Of a stretch of DNA of 64,000 bases, positions 23,350-34,628 are shown one piece after another. The stretch is from Nitratireductor aquimarinus (lineage in GTDB: Bacteria; Pseudomonadota; Alphaproteobacteria; Rhizobiales; Rhizobiaceae): positions 310,001 to 374,000 of the forward strand of contig NZ_JAFKDE010000003.1 in the NCBI RefSeq assembly GCF_017255295.1, in the 5' to 3' direction. Position 1 is the stretch's first letter, and the number at the start of each line of letters is the position of its first letter. The notes below the pieces were generated by a model. It saw only the letters and a program-made list of their open reading frames with translations, had not been told where the DNA came from and did not search any database. The translations under genes were made by a program, and so were the position numbers.

Positions 23350-25236
23350 ATGCTCGACAGTCTCAGAAACGCCGCCTCTACCTGGATCGCCAAGCTGCTC
23401 CTGGGCCTTCTCGTCCTGAGCTTTGCGGTTTGGGGCATTTCGGGCCAGATCCTGAACGATCAGTCGCGCAATGTGCTGACGGTCGGAGATTCCTCCGTTT
23501 CCATGCTGGATTACCGGCTGGCCTATGACCGCCAGATCAACACGCTTTCACAGCGTCTGGGCACGCGCGTCACGCGCGAACAGGCTGTTGCCTTCGGCAT
23601 TGACGAACAGGTTCTGCAGCAGCTGGCCGCCGGCGCGCTTTTGGACGAGGAAGCCCGCAAGCTCGGCCTTGGCCTTTCCAGCGACCGGCTTGCGCAGCTG
23701 ACCGCCGACGACCCGGCGTTCCGCGGACCGGACGGTCGCTTCAACCGCCAGCAGTTCGATTTCGTTCTGAGCCAGATCGGCATGCGCCCCGAAGATTATC
23801 TGCGCAACCGCGAACAGGTGGCCATTCGCCAGCAGATCGTGGAAGCGGCAACGGACGGCATGAGCGTGCCGGACGAGCTGTTCAAGAACCTGGCGCTCTA
23901 TCGCGGTGAAGACCGCACCATCGAATATGTGGCGCTGCCGCAGGCTCTGGTCGAGCCCGTCGCAACGCCGGACGACGCGACGCTGCAAGCCTGGTTTGAC
24001 GAGCGCAAGGCAGACTATGCCGCCCCGGAATACCGCAAGTTCAGCTATGTGAAGCTTGAGCCGAGCGACATTTCCGACCCGGCTTCCGTGTCCGAAGATC
24101 AGGTCAAGAAGGCCTATGACGACCTGCGCAACCGCTACACGACGCCGGAGAAGCGCACGATCGAACAGATCGTCTTCCCGGATCGCGAAGCAGCCGAAGC
24201 TGCGCTGAAAAACCTGCTCGACGGCCAGAGCTTCGCAGACGTGGCGACGGCCGCCGGCAAGAGCGCCGACGACATCGCGCTCGGCACGCTCGCCCAGGGG
24301 GAAATCGCAGACAGCGCCATCGCCGAAGCGGCCTTCGCGCTCAGCGAAAACCAGTTCAGCGACGTGCTTGACGGCACGTTCGGACCGGTGATCGTAAATG
24401 TCTCGGAAGTTCAGGCCGAGGTGGTTCAGCCCCTCAGCGAGGTGGAAGACGAGATCCGTCAGGACCTGGCGCTTGAGGAAGCGTCGCGCGTTCTGCTCGA
24501 TGTGCACGATGCCTACGAAGACGCCCGCGCCGGCGGCGCGACCATGGCGGAAGCAGCCGAGCGCATGAACCTGACCATGCGCACGATTGAAGCCATCGAC
24601 GCCACTGCGCGTCGCCCTGATGGCGCGATCGTCGGTGATCTTCCGGTTTCGGCAGAGCTGATTCGCGAAGTGTTCGAGAGCGATTCCGGCATCGAGAACG
24701 CGCCCCTCTCCATGGGCGGCAATGGCTTCATCTTCTACGAGGTGGAAGGCATCACGCCCGAGCGCGACCGCACGCTTGACGAAGTGCGCGAAGAGGTCAC
24801 GCAGGATTGGATCGCAGCCGAGACGGATCGCCTTCTGGCTGCGCGCGCTGCCGAGCTGGCCCAGAAGGTGAAGGACGGCGTTTCGCTGGACGACATCGCT
24901 CTGGAAATCGACCAGCAGAAGCAGGTGAAGCGTGGCGTCAAGCGCACGGCGAACGACGCCGACCTTGGCCAGGCCGGTGTTGCGGCGGTGTTCTCCGTTC
25001 CGCGCGATGGCAGCGGCGTGTTTGCCAACCCGGCCGGCGACGGACAGGTTCTGTTCCGCGTCACCGAGGTCTTCGAGCCGGCGAGCGCGACGGCGCAGAG
25101 CATTCCCGAAAACCAGCGCGACGCCATGCGCACCGGGCTTGCCGACGATCTTCTCGACCAGATGGTTGCACGCCTGCAGGGCAAGCATCCGGTGACCGTG
25201 AACCGGGCTGCAATGCAGGAAGCCCTTAGCTTCTGA
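23350..25236 (+). CDS. PpiD-like periplasmic peptidyl-prolyl isomerase (SurA N-terminal domain)
   Basis: Membrane-anchored folding factor for outer-membrane and periplasmic proteins. 628 residues: one N-terminal membrane anchor (about 12-32, [20 protein letters not shown]), a SurA-N-like helical domain (about 35-160), a parvulin-type rotamase domain (about 265-355, [23 protein letters not shown]... LGTLAQGEI), and a long C-terminal helical region. Length and order match PpiD. First gene of the run ppiD-like, trpD, trpC, moaC, moeA; its stop is 8 bases before trpD. Confidence 0.92.
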   Translation: MLDSLRNAASTWIAKLLLGLLVLSFAVWGISGQILNDQSRNVLTVGDSSVSMLDYRLAYDRQINTLSQRLGTRVTREQAVAFGIDEQVLQQLAAGALLDEEARKLGLGLSSDRLAQLTADDPAFRGPDGRFNRQQFDFVLSQIGMRPEDYLRNREQVAIRQQIVEAATDGMSVPDELFKNLALYRGEDRTIEYVALPQALVEPVATPDDATLQAWFDERKADYAAPEYRKFSYVKLEPSDISDPASVSEDQVKKAYDDLRNRYTTPEKRTIEQIVFPDREAAEAALKNLLDGQSFADVATAAGKSADDIALGTLAQGEIADSAIAEAAFALSENQFSDVLDGTFGPVIVNVSEVQAEVVQPLSEVEDEIRQDLALEEASRVLLDVHDAYEDARAGGATMAEAAERMNLTMRTIEAIDATARRPDGAIVGDLPVSAELIREVFESDSGIENAPLSMGGNGFIFYEVEGITPERDRTLDEVREEVTQDWIAAETDRLLAARAAELAQKVKDGVSLDDIALEIDQQKQVKRGVKRTANDADLGQAGVAAVFSVPRDGSGVFANPAGDGQVLFRVTEVFEPASATAQSIPENQRDAMRTGLADDLLDQMVARLQGKHPVTVNRAAMQEALSF

Positions 25237-25244
25237 GGCCGACG

Positions 25245-26276
25245 ATGAAGGCATTCAAAACCTATATCGCCAAGGCAGCCTCGGGCGAGCCGCTGAGCTT
25301 TGACGATGCGCGCGAAGCGTTCGACATCATGATGTCGGGCAATGCGACACCGAGCCAGATCGGCGGTTTTCTGATGGCCCTGCGCGTGCGTGGCGAGACC
25401 GTTGAGGAAATCTCGGGCGCAGTCGCCACCATGCGCGACAAGATGCTGACAGTCACCGCGCCGGAAGATGCCGTGGACATCGTCGGCACGGGCGGCGACG
25501 CCTCCGGCTCCTACAATGTGTCCACCTGCTCGGCCTTTATCGTGGCGGGCGCCGGCGTTCCCGTCGCCAAACACGGCAACCGGGCGCTCTCCTCGCGCTC
25601 GGGCGCTGCCGACACGCTGGCGGCTCTCGGCATCAATATCGAGCTTGGGCCAAACGAGATCGCGGACTGCATCCGCGAAGCCGGCCTCGGCTTCATGTTT
25701 GCGCCGGCACATCACTCCGCCATGCGCCATGTGGGCCCGTCGCGGGTTGAGCTTGGCACGCGGACGATCTTCAACCTGCTTGGCCCCCTGTCCAACCCGG
25801 CTGGCGTGCGCCGCCAGCTCATCGGCGTTTTTGCGCCGGAATGGGTGGGACCGATTGCCGAGGTGCTGAAGCAGCTTGGAACGGAAACCGCCTGGGTGGT
25901 GCATGGCGCGGGTCTTGACGAACTGACCACCGCCGGAACCACGCAGGTCGCCGCGCTCGAAGACGGCCAGATCCGCCATTTCGAGATCACGCCGGAGGAT
26001 GTTGGCCTCAAGCGCGTGACCATGGCCGACCTGAAGGGCGGCGAGGCAGACTACAATGCGCGCGCGCTCAGGGCCGTTCTCGAAGGCGAAAAGAACGCCT
26101 ATCGCGACATCTCGGTTCTGAATTCCGGCGCTGCGCTGGTCGTGGCCGGACGCGCCAAGACCCTGAAAGACGGCATCAAACTGGCGGCGGAATCGCTCGA
26201 CCGCGGACAGGCTCTGGCAACGCTGGAACGCCTCATCGAAGTTTCCAACAGGGGCACGAACAGCGATGACGACTGA
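25245..26276 (+). CDS. trpD: Anthranilate phosphoribosyltransferase
   Basis: Second step of tryptophan synthesis. 343 residues with the PRPP-binding signature [38 protein letters not shown], and [31 protein letters not shown]. Overlaps trpC by 11 bases, so the two are coupled. trpE/G are not in the window; a split trp pathway is usual in rhizobia. Confidence 0.98.
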   Translation: MKAFKTYIAKAASGEPLSFDDAREAFDIMMSGNATPSQIGGFLMALRVRGETVEEISGAVATMRDKMLTVTAPEDAVDIVGTGGDASGSYNVSTCSAFIVAGAGVPVAKHGNRALSSRSGAADTLAALGINIELGPNEIADCIREAGLGFMFAPAHHSAMRHVGPSRVELGTRTIFNLLGPLSNPAGVRRQLIGVFAPEWVGPIAEVLKQLGTETAWVVHGAGLDELTTAGTTQVAALEDGQIRHFEITPEDVGLKRVTMADLKGGEADYNARALRAVLEGEKNAYRDISVLNSGAALVVAGRAKTLKDGIKLAAESLDRGQALATLERLIEVSNRGTNSDDD

Positions 26277-27081
26277 CATTCTGCGCAAAATCGAGGCCTA
26301 CAAGCGCGAGGAAATCGCCGCCGCGAAGACGGCCTGCCCGCTGCCTGAACTGGTGGCGCGCGCCCGCGACGTGGAAGCGCCGCGTGGCTTCGGTGATGCG
26401 CTGTTGTCCAGGCAGGAGCGCGGGCGCTTCGGCCTGATCGCCGAGATCAAGAAGGCGAGCCCCTCGCGCGGCCTGATTCGTGCGGATTTCGACCCGCCGC
26501 GACTGGCTTCGGCCTACGAGGATGGCGGAGCGGCCTGCCTTTCGGTTCTGACCGACGGCCCGTCCTTTCAGGGGGCGCCCGCCTATCTGGAACAGGCGCG
26601 CGCCGCCTGCGGCCTGCCGGCGCTGCGCAAGGATTTCCTGTTCGAGCCCTATCAGGTCTACGAGGCCCGCAGCTGGGGTGCCGATGCGATCCTGATCATC
26701 ATGGCGAGCCTGACGGATGACGAAGCCCGCGCGCTTGAAGAAACGGCGCTGGAACTGGGCATGGATTCACTGATCGAGGTGCATGACGAGCGCGAGCTGG
26801 AACGCGCGCTGGAGCTTTCCTCGACGCTGATCGGCATCAACAATCGCGACCTGCGCACCTTCGAGACAAGTCTTGAAACAAGTGAGCGGCTGGCCCCGCG
26901 TGTGCCCGAAGACCGCCTGGTGATCGGCGAGAGCGGCATCTTCACCAATGACGACTGCCGGCGGCTGGCGCGTGCGGGCATGAACACGTTCCTGGTGGGC
27001 GAAAGCCTGATGCGGCAGGATGATGTGACCGCTGCCACGCGCACGCTTCTGGGGCTCGACGCCGCCAAACTTGCGGGCTGA
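26266..27081 (+). CDS. trpC: Indole-3-glycerol phosphate synthase
   Basis: Tryptophan pathway TIM-barrel enzyme, 271 residues. Seen: [16 protein letters not shown] (catalytic Lys), [37 protein letters not shown] and [12 protein letters not shown]. Stand-alone, not fused to trpF. Overlaps trpD by 11 bases and ends 4 bases before moaC, which links tryptophan and molybdenum cofactor genes in one transcript, a known rhizobial arrangement. Confidence 0.98.
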   Translation: MTTDILRKIEAYKREEIAAAKTACPLPELVARARDVEAPRGFGDALLSRQERGRFGLIAEIKKASPSRGLIRADFDPPRLASAYEDGGAACLSVLTDGPSFQGAPAYLEQARAACGLPALRKDFLFEPYQVYEARSWGADAILIIMASLTDDEARALEETALELGMDSLIEVHDERELERALELSSTLIGINNRDLRTFETSLETSERLAPRVPEDRLVIGESGIFTNDDCRRLARAGMNTFLVGESLMRQDDVTAATRTLLGLDAAKLAG

Positions 27082-27085
27082 GCCG

Positions 27086-27580
27086 ATGAGCGAGAAAGCG
27101 GCAGGCCTGACCCATATCGGCGCTTCCGGCGAAGCGCATATGGTCGATGTGAGCGGCAAGCAGGAAACCAGCCGGGAAGCGCTGGCGGAAGGCGCTGTGG
27201 TGATGAAGGCGGAAACGCTGGAGGCCATTCTGGCGGGCAACGCCAAGAAGGGCGACGTTCTGGCAACCGCGCGCATCGCAGGCATCATGGCCGCCAAGAA
27301 GACGCATGATCTCATTCCCCTTTGCCACCCGCTGGCGCTCTCGAAAGTGGTGGTGGACATCGAGCCCGACCACGAACTGCCGGGGCTCAGGGTGATGGCG
27401 CGTGTGCGCGTGACGGGACAGACGGGCGTGGAGATGGAAGCGCTTACCGCTGCCTCGGTTGCCTGCCTGACGATCTATGACATGGCCAAGGCGCTGGACA
27501 AGGGCATGGTGCTCGACGGCATCCGCCTTCTTGAGAAGACGGGTGGAAAATCCGGCGACTGGCGCGTAGCGGAGAACTGA
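27086..27580 (+). CDS. moaC: Cyclic pyranopterin monophosphate synthase MoaC
   Basis: Second enzyme of molybdopterin synthesis. 164 residues from ATG 27086 ([11 protein letters not shown]); a TTG at 27071 is in frame but overlaps trpC. Seen: the invariant [18 protein letters not shown] and [20 protein letters not shown] segments that line the active site. Two bases separate it from moeA. moaA, its partner, is not in the window. Confidence 0.97.
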   Translation: MSEKAAGLTHIGASGEAHMVDVSGKQETSREALAEGAVVMKAETLEAILAGNAKKGDVLATARIAGIMAAKKTHDLIPLCHPLALSKVVVDIEPDHELPGLRVMARVRVTGQTGVEMEALTAASVACLTIYDMAKALDKGMVLDGIRLLEKTGGKSGDWRVAEN

Positions 27581-27582
27581 CC

Positions 27583-28791
27583 ATGAGCCTTTTGCCGGTG
27601 GATGAAGCGCTGGAGCGCATTCTCGAGGGCGTGAAAGCACTACCCGGCGAAACAGTGCCCATTGAAGAGGCCGACGGTCGGGTTCTGGCAGCCCCCCTCG
27701 CCGCCACCCGCACACAGCCGCCCTTCGACGCTTCGGCCATGGACGGCTATGCCGTGCGCGCCGCCAATGTGGCGACGCCGCGCGCAATGCCGCTAAAGCT
27801 TATTGGAGAATCTGCCGCGGGCAGCCGGTATCACGGCGCGGTGGCCGACGGCGAAACCGTGCGGATCTTCACCGGCGCGCCGGTGCCCGAAGGCGCGGAC
27901 ACGATACTCATTCAGGAAAATGCGGACATTCTGGACGATGGCCGGATCGAGGCTATCGATACCGTCGCTGCCGGACGCCATATCCGCCGCGCAGGGCTTG
28001 ATTTTCAAAAGGGCGACAGCGTTCTCGAACAGGGACGCCGGCTCGGACCTGCAGGAATAGGACTGGCGGCTGCGGCAGGCCATGCAACGCTTGATGTGAC
28101 GCAGCGCCCGCTGGTGGCGGTGATCGCCACGGGCGACGAGCTGGTGCGGCCGGGCGAGCCCTGTGGCCCGGACCAGATCATTGCATCCAACGGCTTTGCC
28201 ATCGGCGCTCTGGCGCGCAGGGAAGGCGCGCGCATTCTTGATCTCGGCATCATCCCCGACGACAGCGCCGCGATCTCCGACGCGGTGCGCAGCGCCGCTG
28301 CCGCCGGTGCGCATGTTCTGGTGACGCTTGGCGGCGCTTCTGTCGGTGCGCGCGATCTGGTGCGGCAGGCGCTGCTCGATGCGGGCATGTCGCTTGATTT
28401 CTGGAAAATCGCCATGCGCCCCGGCAAACCGCTGATGTTCGGGCGGCTGGGTGACATGCGTGTGCTTGGCCTGCCTGGCAACCCGGTTTCCAGCCTCGTC
28501 TGCGCGCATCTGTTTCTGCGTCCGCTCATTGCCCGGCTTGGCCAGCGCAGCTACGCGCCGGATCTGCGCTCGGCTGTTCTGGCAAAGGCGCTGCGGGCAA
28601 ACGATGAACGCCGCGACTATGTTCGCGCCTCGGTGGCGCCCGGTTCCGAAGGGCTGATCGCAACGCCGTTCACGCTGCAGGATTCCTCCATGCTGACCAC
28701 GCTGGCCGCATCCAATGCACTGATCGTGCGCGAGCCCGGATCGCCGGCGGCTGAAGAAGGCGATCGCTGCCGTGTTTTGATGCTCGGGTGA
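27583..28791 (+). CDS. moeA: Molybdopterin molybdenumtransferase MoeA
   Basis: Inserts molybdenum into molybdopterin. 402 residues: N-terminal domain with PFDASAMDGYAVRA and FTGAPVPEGADTI, the MoaB/Mog-like domain with VIATGDELV, TLGGASVGARD and MRPGKPLMFGR, LPGNPVSSLVCA, and a C-terminal beta domain. Last gene of the trp-moa run. In other Rhizobiales I would expect lexA next; instead a convergent secreted-protein gene follows after a 126-bp gap in which I see no gene. Confidence 0.97.
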   Translation: MSLLPVDEALERILEGVKALPGETVPIEEADGRVLAAPLAATRTQPPFDASAMDGYAVRAANVATPRAMPLKLIGESAAGSRYHGAVADGETVRIFTGAPVPEGADTILIQENADILDDGRIEAIDTVAAGRHIRRAGLDFQKGDSVLEQGRRLGPAGIGLAAAAGHATLDVTQRPLVAVIATGDELVRPGEPCGPDQIIASNGFAIGALARREGARILDLGIIPDDSAAISDAVRSAAAAGAHVLVTLGGASVGARDLVRQALLDAGMSLDFWKIAMRPGKPLMFGRLGDMRVLGLPGNPVSSLVCAHLFLRPLIARLGQRSYAPDLRSAVLAKALRANDERRDYVRASVAPGSEGLIATPFTLQDSSMLTTLAASNALIVREPGSPAAEEGDRCRVLMLG

Positions 28792-28917
28792 GTGCTTCGC
28801 ACCCGACGGTTACAGCCAGAAGTGCTGAGAAATCCGGTGGATCGTCGTCAGCACACCGATCCAACCCGGCTTACCGTTCTGCGCGATGCCAGCCCGCTGC
28901 GCTGAAGAGAGCAGGCA

Positions 28918-29349
28918 TTAACCGCCCTCGCCTTCGCGCCCGGGGATTGCGACGCGCATGATGCGACCGCCAAGCCCGTGCACGGTGTCATGCGCACGTA
29001 CAGTCACATGACCGAGCCCCCCTGGCAGCGCGACACCTGAAAGGCTGCGCGTAAAAGGCTGCTCATTCACATGTGGGTGGAGAAGCGTTCGGGAGGCGAT
29101 GACCCTGCCAGCGTCATCCAGCACATCCCAGCGATCTGCATAGTGATCCCAGCCTTCGTCCTCATGCTCGACCGTCACGTCGAAGCGATGGGTTCCGTCA
29201 CCGTCAGCAATGATGTCGACCGCGACAACATCTGCTTCACCGGCATTCACCGGCGATGGCGCAAGGGCCGTCGCCACCGCAAAAAAGAAAAGCCCGGCAG
29301 GCCTGCTCAGACACGGTGCGGTCGAAGCGGCTCTGCCGGGCTTTTTCAT
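28918..29349 (-). CDS. Secreted hypothetical protein whose 5' end is the ssb terminator
   Basis: 143 residues: a signal peptide (about 1-36, hydrophobic core LFFFAVATALAPSPVNA, likely cleavage after NAG/A) and a small domain with DVTVEHEDEGWDHYADRWDV and HPHVNEQPFTRSLSGV that I believe recurs in alphaproteobacteria, function unknown. The ATG is 14 bases after the ssb stop and has GAGGCGGA upstream. The first 20 codons are the ssb terminator stem-loop, an odd overlap (see findings). No other ATG would keep the signal peptide. Coding status is good but not certain. Confidence 0.75.
   Translation of the reverse strand: MKKPGRAASTAPCLSRPAGLFFFAVATALAPSPVNAGEADVVAVDIIADGDGTHRFDVTVEHEDEGWDHYADRWDVLDDAGRVIASRTLLHPHVNEQPFTRSLSGVALPGGLGHVTVRAHDTVHGLGGRIMRVAIPGREGEGG
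29281..29346 (-). terminator. Intrinsic terminator of ssb
   Basis: Arms AAAAGCCCGGCAG (29288-29300) and CTGCCGGGCTTTT (29333-29345) pair perfectly over 13 bp; on the minus strand the stem is followed by CTTTTTT (to 29281). It begins 18 bases after the ssb stop. It lies wholly inside the first codons of the next gene. Confidence 0.85.
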
Positions 29350-29363
29350 GCGACTGTTCCGCC

Positions 29364-29864
29364 TCAGAACGGAATTTCGTCGTCGAGGTTCTGCGAGTAA
29401 CCGCCACCGCCGCCGCCGCTGCTGCCACCGGTGTCGGCGGGACCGGACTGGCCGAAGTCGGAGCTGCGACCACCGCCGCCGCCATAACCGACCTGGTTGT
29501 CACCGCCCTGCCCGCGCGCGTCGAGCATCTGCAGCTCGCCACGGAACTTCTGCAGAACGATTTCCGTCGTGTAGCGGTCCTGACCGTTCTGGTCCGTCCA
29601 TTTGCGCGTCTGGAGCTGGCCCTCGACGTAAACCTTGGCGCCCTTCTTCAGATACTGTTCCGCCACCTTGGCAAGATTGTCGTTGAAGATCACGACATTG
29701 TGCCACTCGGTGCGCTCGCGCCGCTCGCCGGACTGGCGATCACGCCAGGTTTCCGAGGTCGCGATGCGGATGTTGACCACCGGATCACCGGAGTTGAGCC
29801 GGCGGATTTCCGGGTCTGCACCCAGATTTCCCACCAGAATGACCTTGTTGACGCTGCCCGCCAT
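29364..29864 (-). CDS. ssb: Single-stranded DNA-binding protein
   Basis: Protects single-stranded DNA in replication, recombination and repair. 166 residues: OB-fold (about 1-110) with [55 protein letters not shown], then a Gly-rich flexible tail, and the partner-binding tip DDEIPF. Divergent from uvrA as in E. coli. An SOS box lies about 105 bp upstream of the start. Confidence 0.98.
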   Translation of the reverse strand: MAGSVNKVILVGNLGADPEIRRLNSGDPVVNIRIATSETWRDRQSGERRERTEWHNVVIFNDNLAKVAEQYLKKGAKVYVEGQLQTRKWTDQNGQDRYTTEIVLQKFRGELQMLDARGQGGDNQVGYGGGGGRSSDFGQSGPADTGGSSGGGGGGYSQNLDDEIPF

Positions 29865-29969
29865 AACGCTTCTCCACGCTTATCCGAAATCTGCCGCGCA
29901 CTTTATCGCAAGCAGGGCTGGCGCGCGCTCTCCCGCTGCCCCTGCTCCGGTCTCGTCCACAGCTCATTT

Positions 29970-29984
29970 GTTCTTCTTATGTTC
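29970..29984 (-). promoter_or_regulatory. LexA (SOS) box upstream of ssb
   Basis: GTTC-TTCTTAT-GTTC matches exactly the direct-repeat SOS box known for alphaproteobacteria (GTTC-N7-GTTC). It lies 106 bp upstream of the ssb start, within promoter range. The match is seen; LexA binding is inferred. Confidence 0.7.
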
Positions 29985-30047
29985 GCATCTGACGGAATGC
30001 CTGTCAATGACCGCCCTCCAGCGCACACATGAAGCCGCGACGGAAAC

Positions 30048-30087
30048 GGAAAAAGCCCCGCCGCTATTCTTCAAGCGCGCGGGGCTT
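30048..30087 (-). terminator. Orphan intrinsic terminator in the ssb-uvrA gap
   Basis: AAGCCCCGC (30053-30061) and GCGGGGCTT (30079-30087), with an inner CGCT/AGCG extension, make a 13-bp stem with one bulge. Read on the minus strand it is followed by TTTTTCC. That polarity ends a minus-strand transcript coming from above 30090, yet no known gene lies there. Confidence 0.65.
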
Positions 30088-30311
30088 CGGGTCTTCTGAC
30101 CCTCCGTACCGGGAGTGGTTTACCGGTAATCATCAGGCAGGACGGGTTTCACCGTCCCTGTCTTCAAAGAGATTTGATTTTCATGGGGCAGCCAGCCGCC
30201 AGCGTTGTCGTGCCTGCCGACGAAAAAGGTTCTGCAGTGCAGTGTCCTCAATCGTCATGGACCGCGTCGGGAACGCATGATCGTACGAGACGGTTATGCG
30301 CTCAGGACCGA

Positions 30312-30371
30312 TCAGCCAGCTGTGGCTTCGCACAAGAGGCGAAGCCCGATGCGTCGGTCAGGTGGAGTCAT
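30312..30371 (-). CDS. Candidate 19-codon leader-type peptide
   Basis: ATG at 30371 is preceded by a very strong AAGGAGGGAGGC site and runs for 19 codons (MTPPDRRIGLRLLCEATAG) to a TGA. Almost the whole ORF lies in the stem-loop 30306-30359. A second short frame (30181-30258, MTIEDTALQNLFRRQARQR...) follows without a good ribosome site. Leader-peptide function is a guess; too short for coding statistics. Confidence 0.25.
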   Translation of the reverse strand: MTPPDRRIGLRLLCEATAG

Positions 30372-30617
30372 GCCTCCCTCCTTCTTCGCGTTACGAGGCT
30401 TTGCTCGGTGTCAGCGTGCTCAAGCAACCATGCGCGCCCGAAGCGCCCACCGGCGCGGTTTCAAGGGCGGCCAACAGCCACGAGCACTGACGAAAATGAT
30501 ACTGCGCCTTTGGTGAATGGCGGTCAAGGCGATGCGGCGGCGCGGGCGAAATTGTGATCATCTGTAACGGATGCTCACGAGAGCCAGCCCGGCGCAGGAC
30601 GATAGTGTCAGGAGCGT

Positions 30618-30632
30618 GTTCGATATTTGTTC
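30618..30632 (+). promoter_or_regulatory. LexA (SOS) box upstream of uvrA
   Basis: GTTC-GATATTT-GTTC, an exact alphaproteobacterial SOS box, 172 bp upstream of the uvrA start. The long spacing leaves room for a promoter and leader downstream of the box. Confidence 0.75.
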
Positions 30633-30803
30633 TTTTCCCTTGCTCTTTTTTTTAAAACGAGGGACAACCCCCGCAACGTCGAAACGCCCTCGTCTGTCAG
30701 CGGGCCGCGCGGCCCATCGACATTTGCGGCGCGTTTCCTACATGAAGCATGGTCCGGCATGCTGCCGGCCACACCAGATAAATGAGACAGGCAGCGACGG
30801 GGC

Positions 30804-33728
<2,925 letters not shown>

Positions 33729-33732
33729 GACG

Positions 33733-34533
33733 ATGAGCGCAGGCACCATTCGCGCCGGCATGGGCGGCTGGACGTTTCAGCCCTGGGAAGGCACGTTCTA
33801 TCCGGACGACCTTCCAAAGAAGCGGCAGCTCGAATATGCGGCGCGACAGGTGCCGACCATCGAAGTGAACGGCACCTATTACGGCAGCCAGAAGCCGGCC
33901 ACCTATGCCAAATGGGCGGATGAGGCCCCGGATGGTTTTGTCTTTTCACTCAAAGGGAACCGCTTCGTGACGAACCGCAAGGTTCTTTCGGAAGCCTCTG
34001 CTTCTCTTGAGAAATTTCTGGGTTCCGGCATCACGGAAATGGGTGACAAGCTCGGCCCGCTCGTCTGGCAGTTCGCGCCCACGAAGAAGTTCGACCCGGA
34101 AGATTTCGAAGGGTTCCTGAAACTGTTGCCGGCCGAGCGTGACGGCATCGCGCTGCGGCACGTTCTTGAAGTGCGGCACGATTCTTTCTGCACGCCTGAA
34201 TTCCCGCAGCTGGTTCGCAAATTTGGCGCGGCCATCTGCTACGCCCACCACAACACCTATCCCGAGATTGCCGATGTGACGGGTGACTTCGTCTATGCGC
34301 GCCTCCAGCGTGGCGAGGACGATGTGCCCACGGCCTATCCGCCCTCCGAACTGGAGAACTGGGCCAGACGCGCAGAGCAATGGGCCGAAGGCGGACAGCC
34401 AGACGATTTGCCGATTGTTGACCCCGGCTTCACGGCGGAGAAGAAGCCGCGTGATGTGTTCGTCTACTTCATTCATGAAGGAAAGATCCGCGCCCCACAT
34501 GCTGCAAAAGCCTTCATGGGCCTTGTCGGCTGA
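33733..34533 (+). CDS. DUF72 domain protein
   Basis: 266 residues of the DUF72 (YecE-like) TIM-barrel family: GMGGWTFQPWEGTFYPDDLPKK, the later EVNGTYYGSQKPATYAKWADEAPDGFVFSLKGNR, WQFAPTKKFDPEDFEGFL and VYFIHEGKIRAPHAAKAFMG. Activity is unknown for the family. The 4-base gap to uvrA means it is very likely transcribed with it and so may be SOS-inducible here, a hint that it could relate to DNA damage. Confidence 0.92.
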   Translation: MSAGTIRAGMGGWTFQPWEGTFYPDDLPKKRQLEYAARQVPTIEVNGTYYGSQKPATYAKWADEAPDGFVFSLKGNRFVTNRKVLSEASASLEKFLGSGITEMGDKLGPLVWQFAPTKKFDPEDFEGFLKLLPAERDGIALRHVLEVRHDSFCTPEFPQLVRKFGAAICYAHHNTYPEIADVTGDFVYARLQRGEDDVPTAYPPSELENWARRAEQWAEGGQPDDLPIVDPGFTAEKKPRDVFVYFIHEGKIRAPHAAKAFMGLVG

Positions 34534-34628
34534 TCTCGCTTCAGGCCGCACGCAAAAGCGCATGTAGAGAGTCAATATAGCGGCGTATCTATCTGTTTTC
34601 ATTCATTATGCGAACGATGGTGCGCCGC

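Larger units (their letters stand above)
30048..30400 (-). ncRNA. Candidate structured RNA or leader transcript (unassigned)
   Basis: On the minus strand, in order: stem 30306-30359 (GACCGA/TCGGTC outer, perfect GGCTTCGC/GCGAAGCC inner), hairpin 30135-30163 (GGACGG/CCGTCC extended), dyad TACCGG/CCGGTA at 30107-30128, GGGTC-TTCT-GACCC at 30089-30102, then the orphan terminator. This run of hairpins ending in a terminator suggests an RNA product. I could not match it to tmRNA, RNase P RNA, 6S RNA, SRP RNA or a riboswitch I know. The 5' end is a guess. Confidence 0.35.
29865..30803. other. 939-bp ssb-uvrA intergenic region
   Basis: The only long stretch without a confident protein gene. It holds an SOS box at each end (29970-29984, 30618-30632), an orphan minus-strand terminator near 30048-30087, three more hairpins upstream of it, a stem-loop at 30306-30359 that covers a 19-codon ORF, a palindromic CTGCAGTGCAG at 30232-30242, and a T-rich stretch before uvrA. 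Several longer open frames cross it on the plus strand, but none has a good ribosome site or recognisable sequence. Confidence 0.8.

Noticed and set aside
23548-26288. Long minus-strand frames opposite the PpiD-like gene and trpD (568 and 517 codons)
   Set aside because: Composition typical of antisense frames in GC-rich DNA; the plus-strand genes carry all family motifs.
28855-28890. AACCCGGCTTACCG resembling the 3' signature of RNase P RNA
   Set aside because: The rest of the RNase P core (GAGGAAAGTCCGGGC and partners) is absent around it; chance match.
30205-30516. 103-codon plus-strand frame in the ssb-uvrA gap
   Set aside because: No ribosome site, no recognisable sequence, Arg/Ser/Ala-rich, and several overlapping frames of similar quality exist in the same place.
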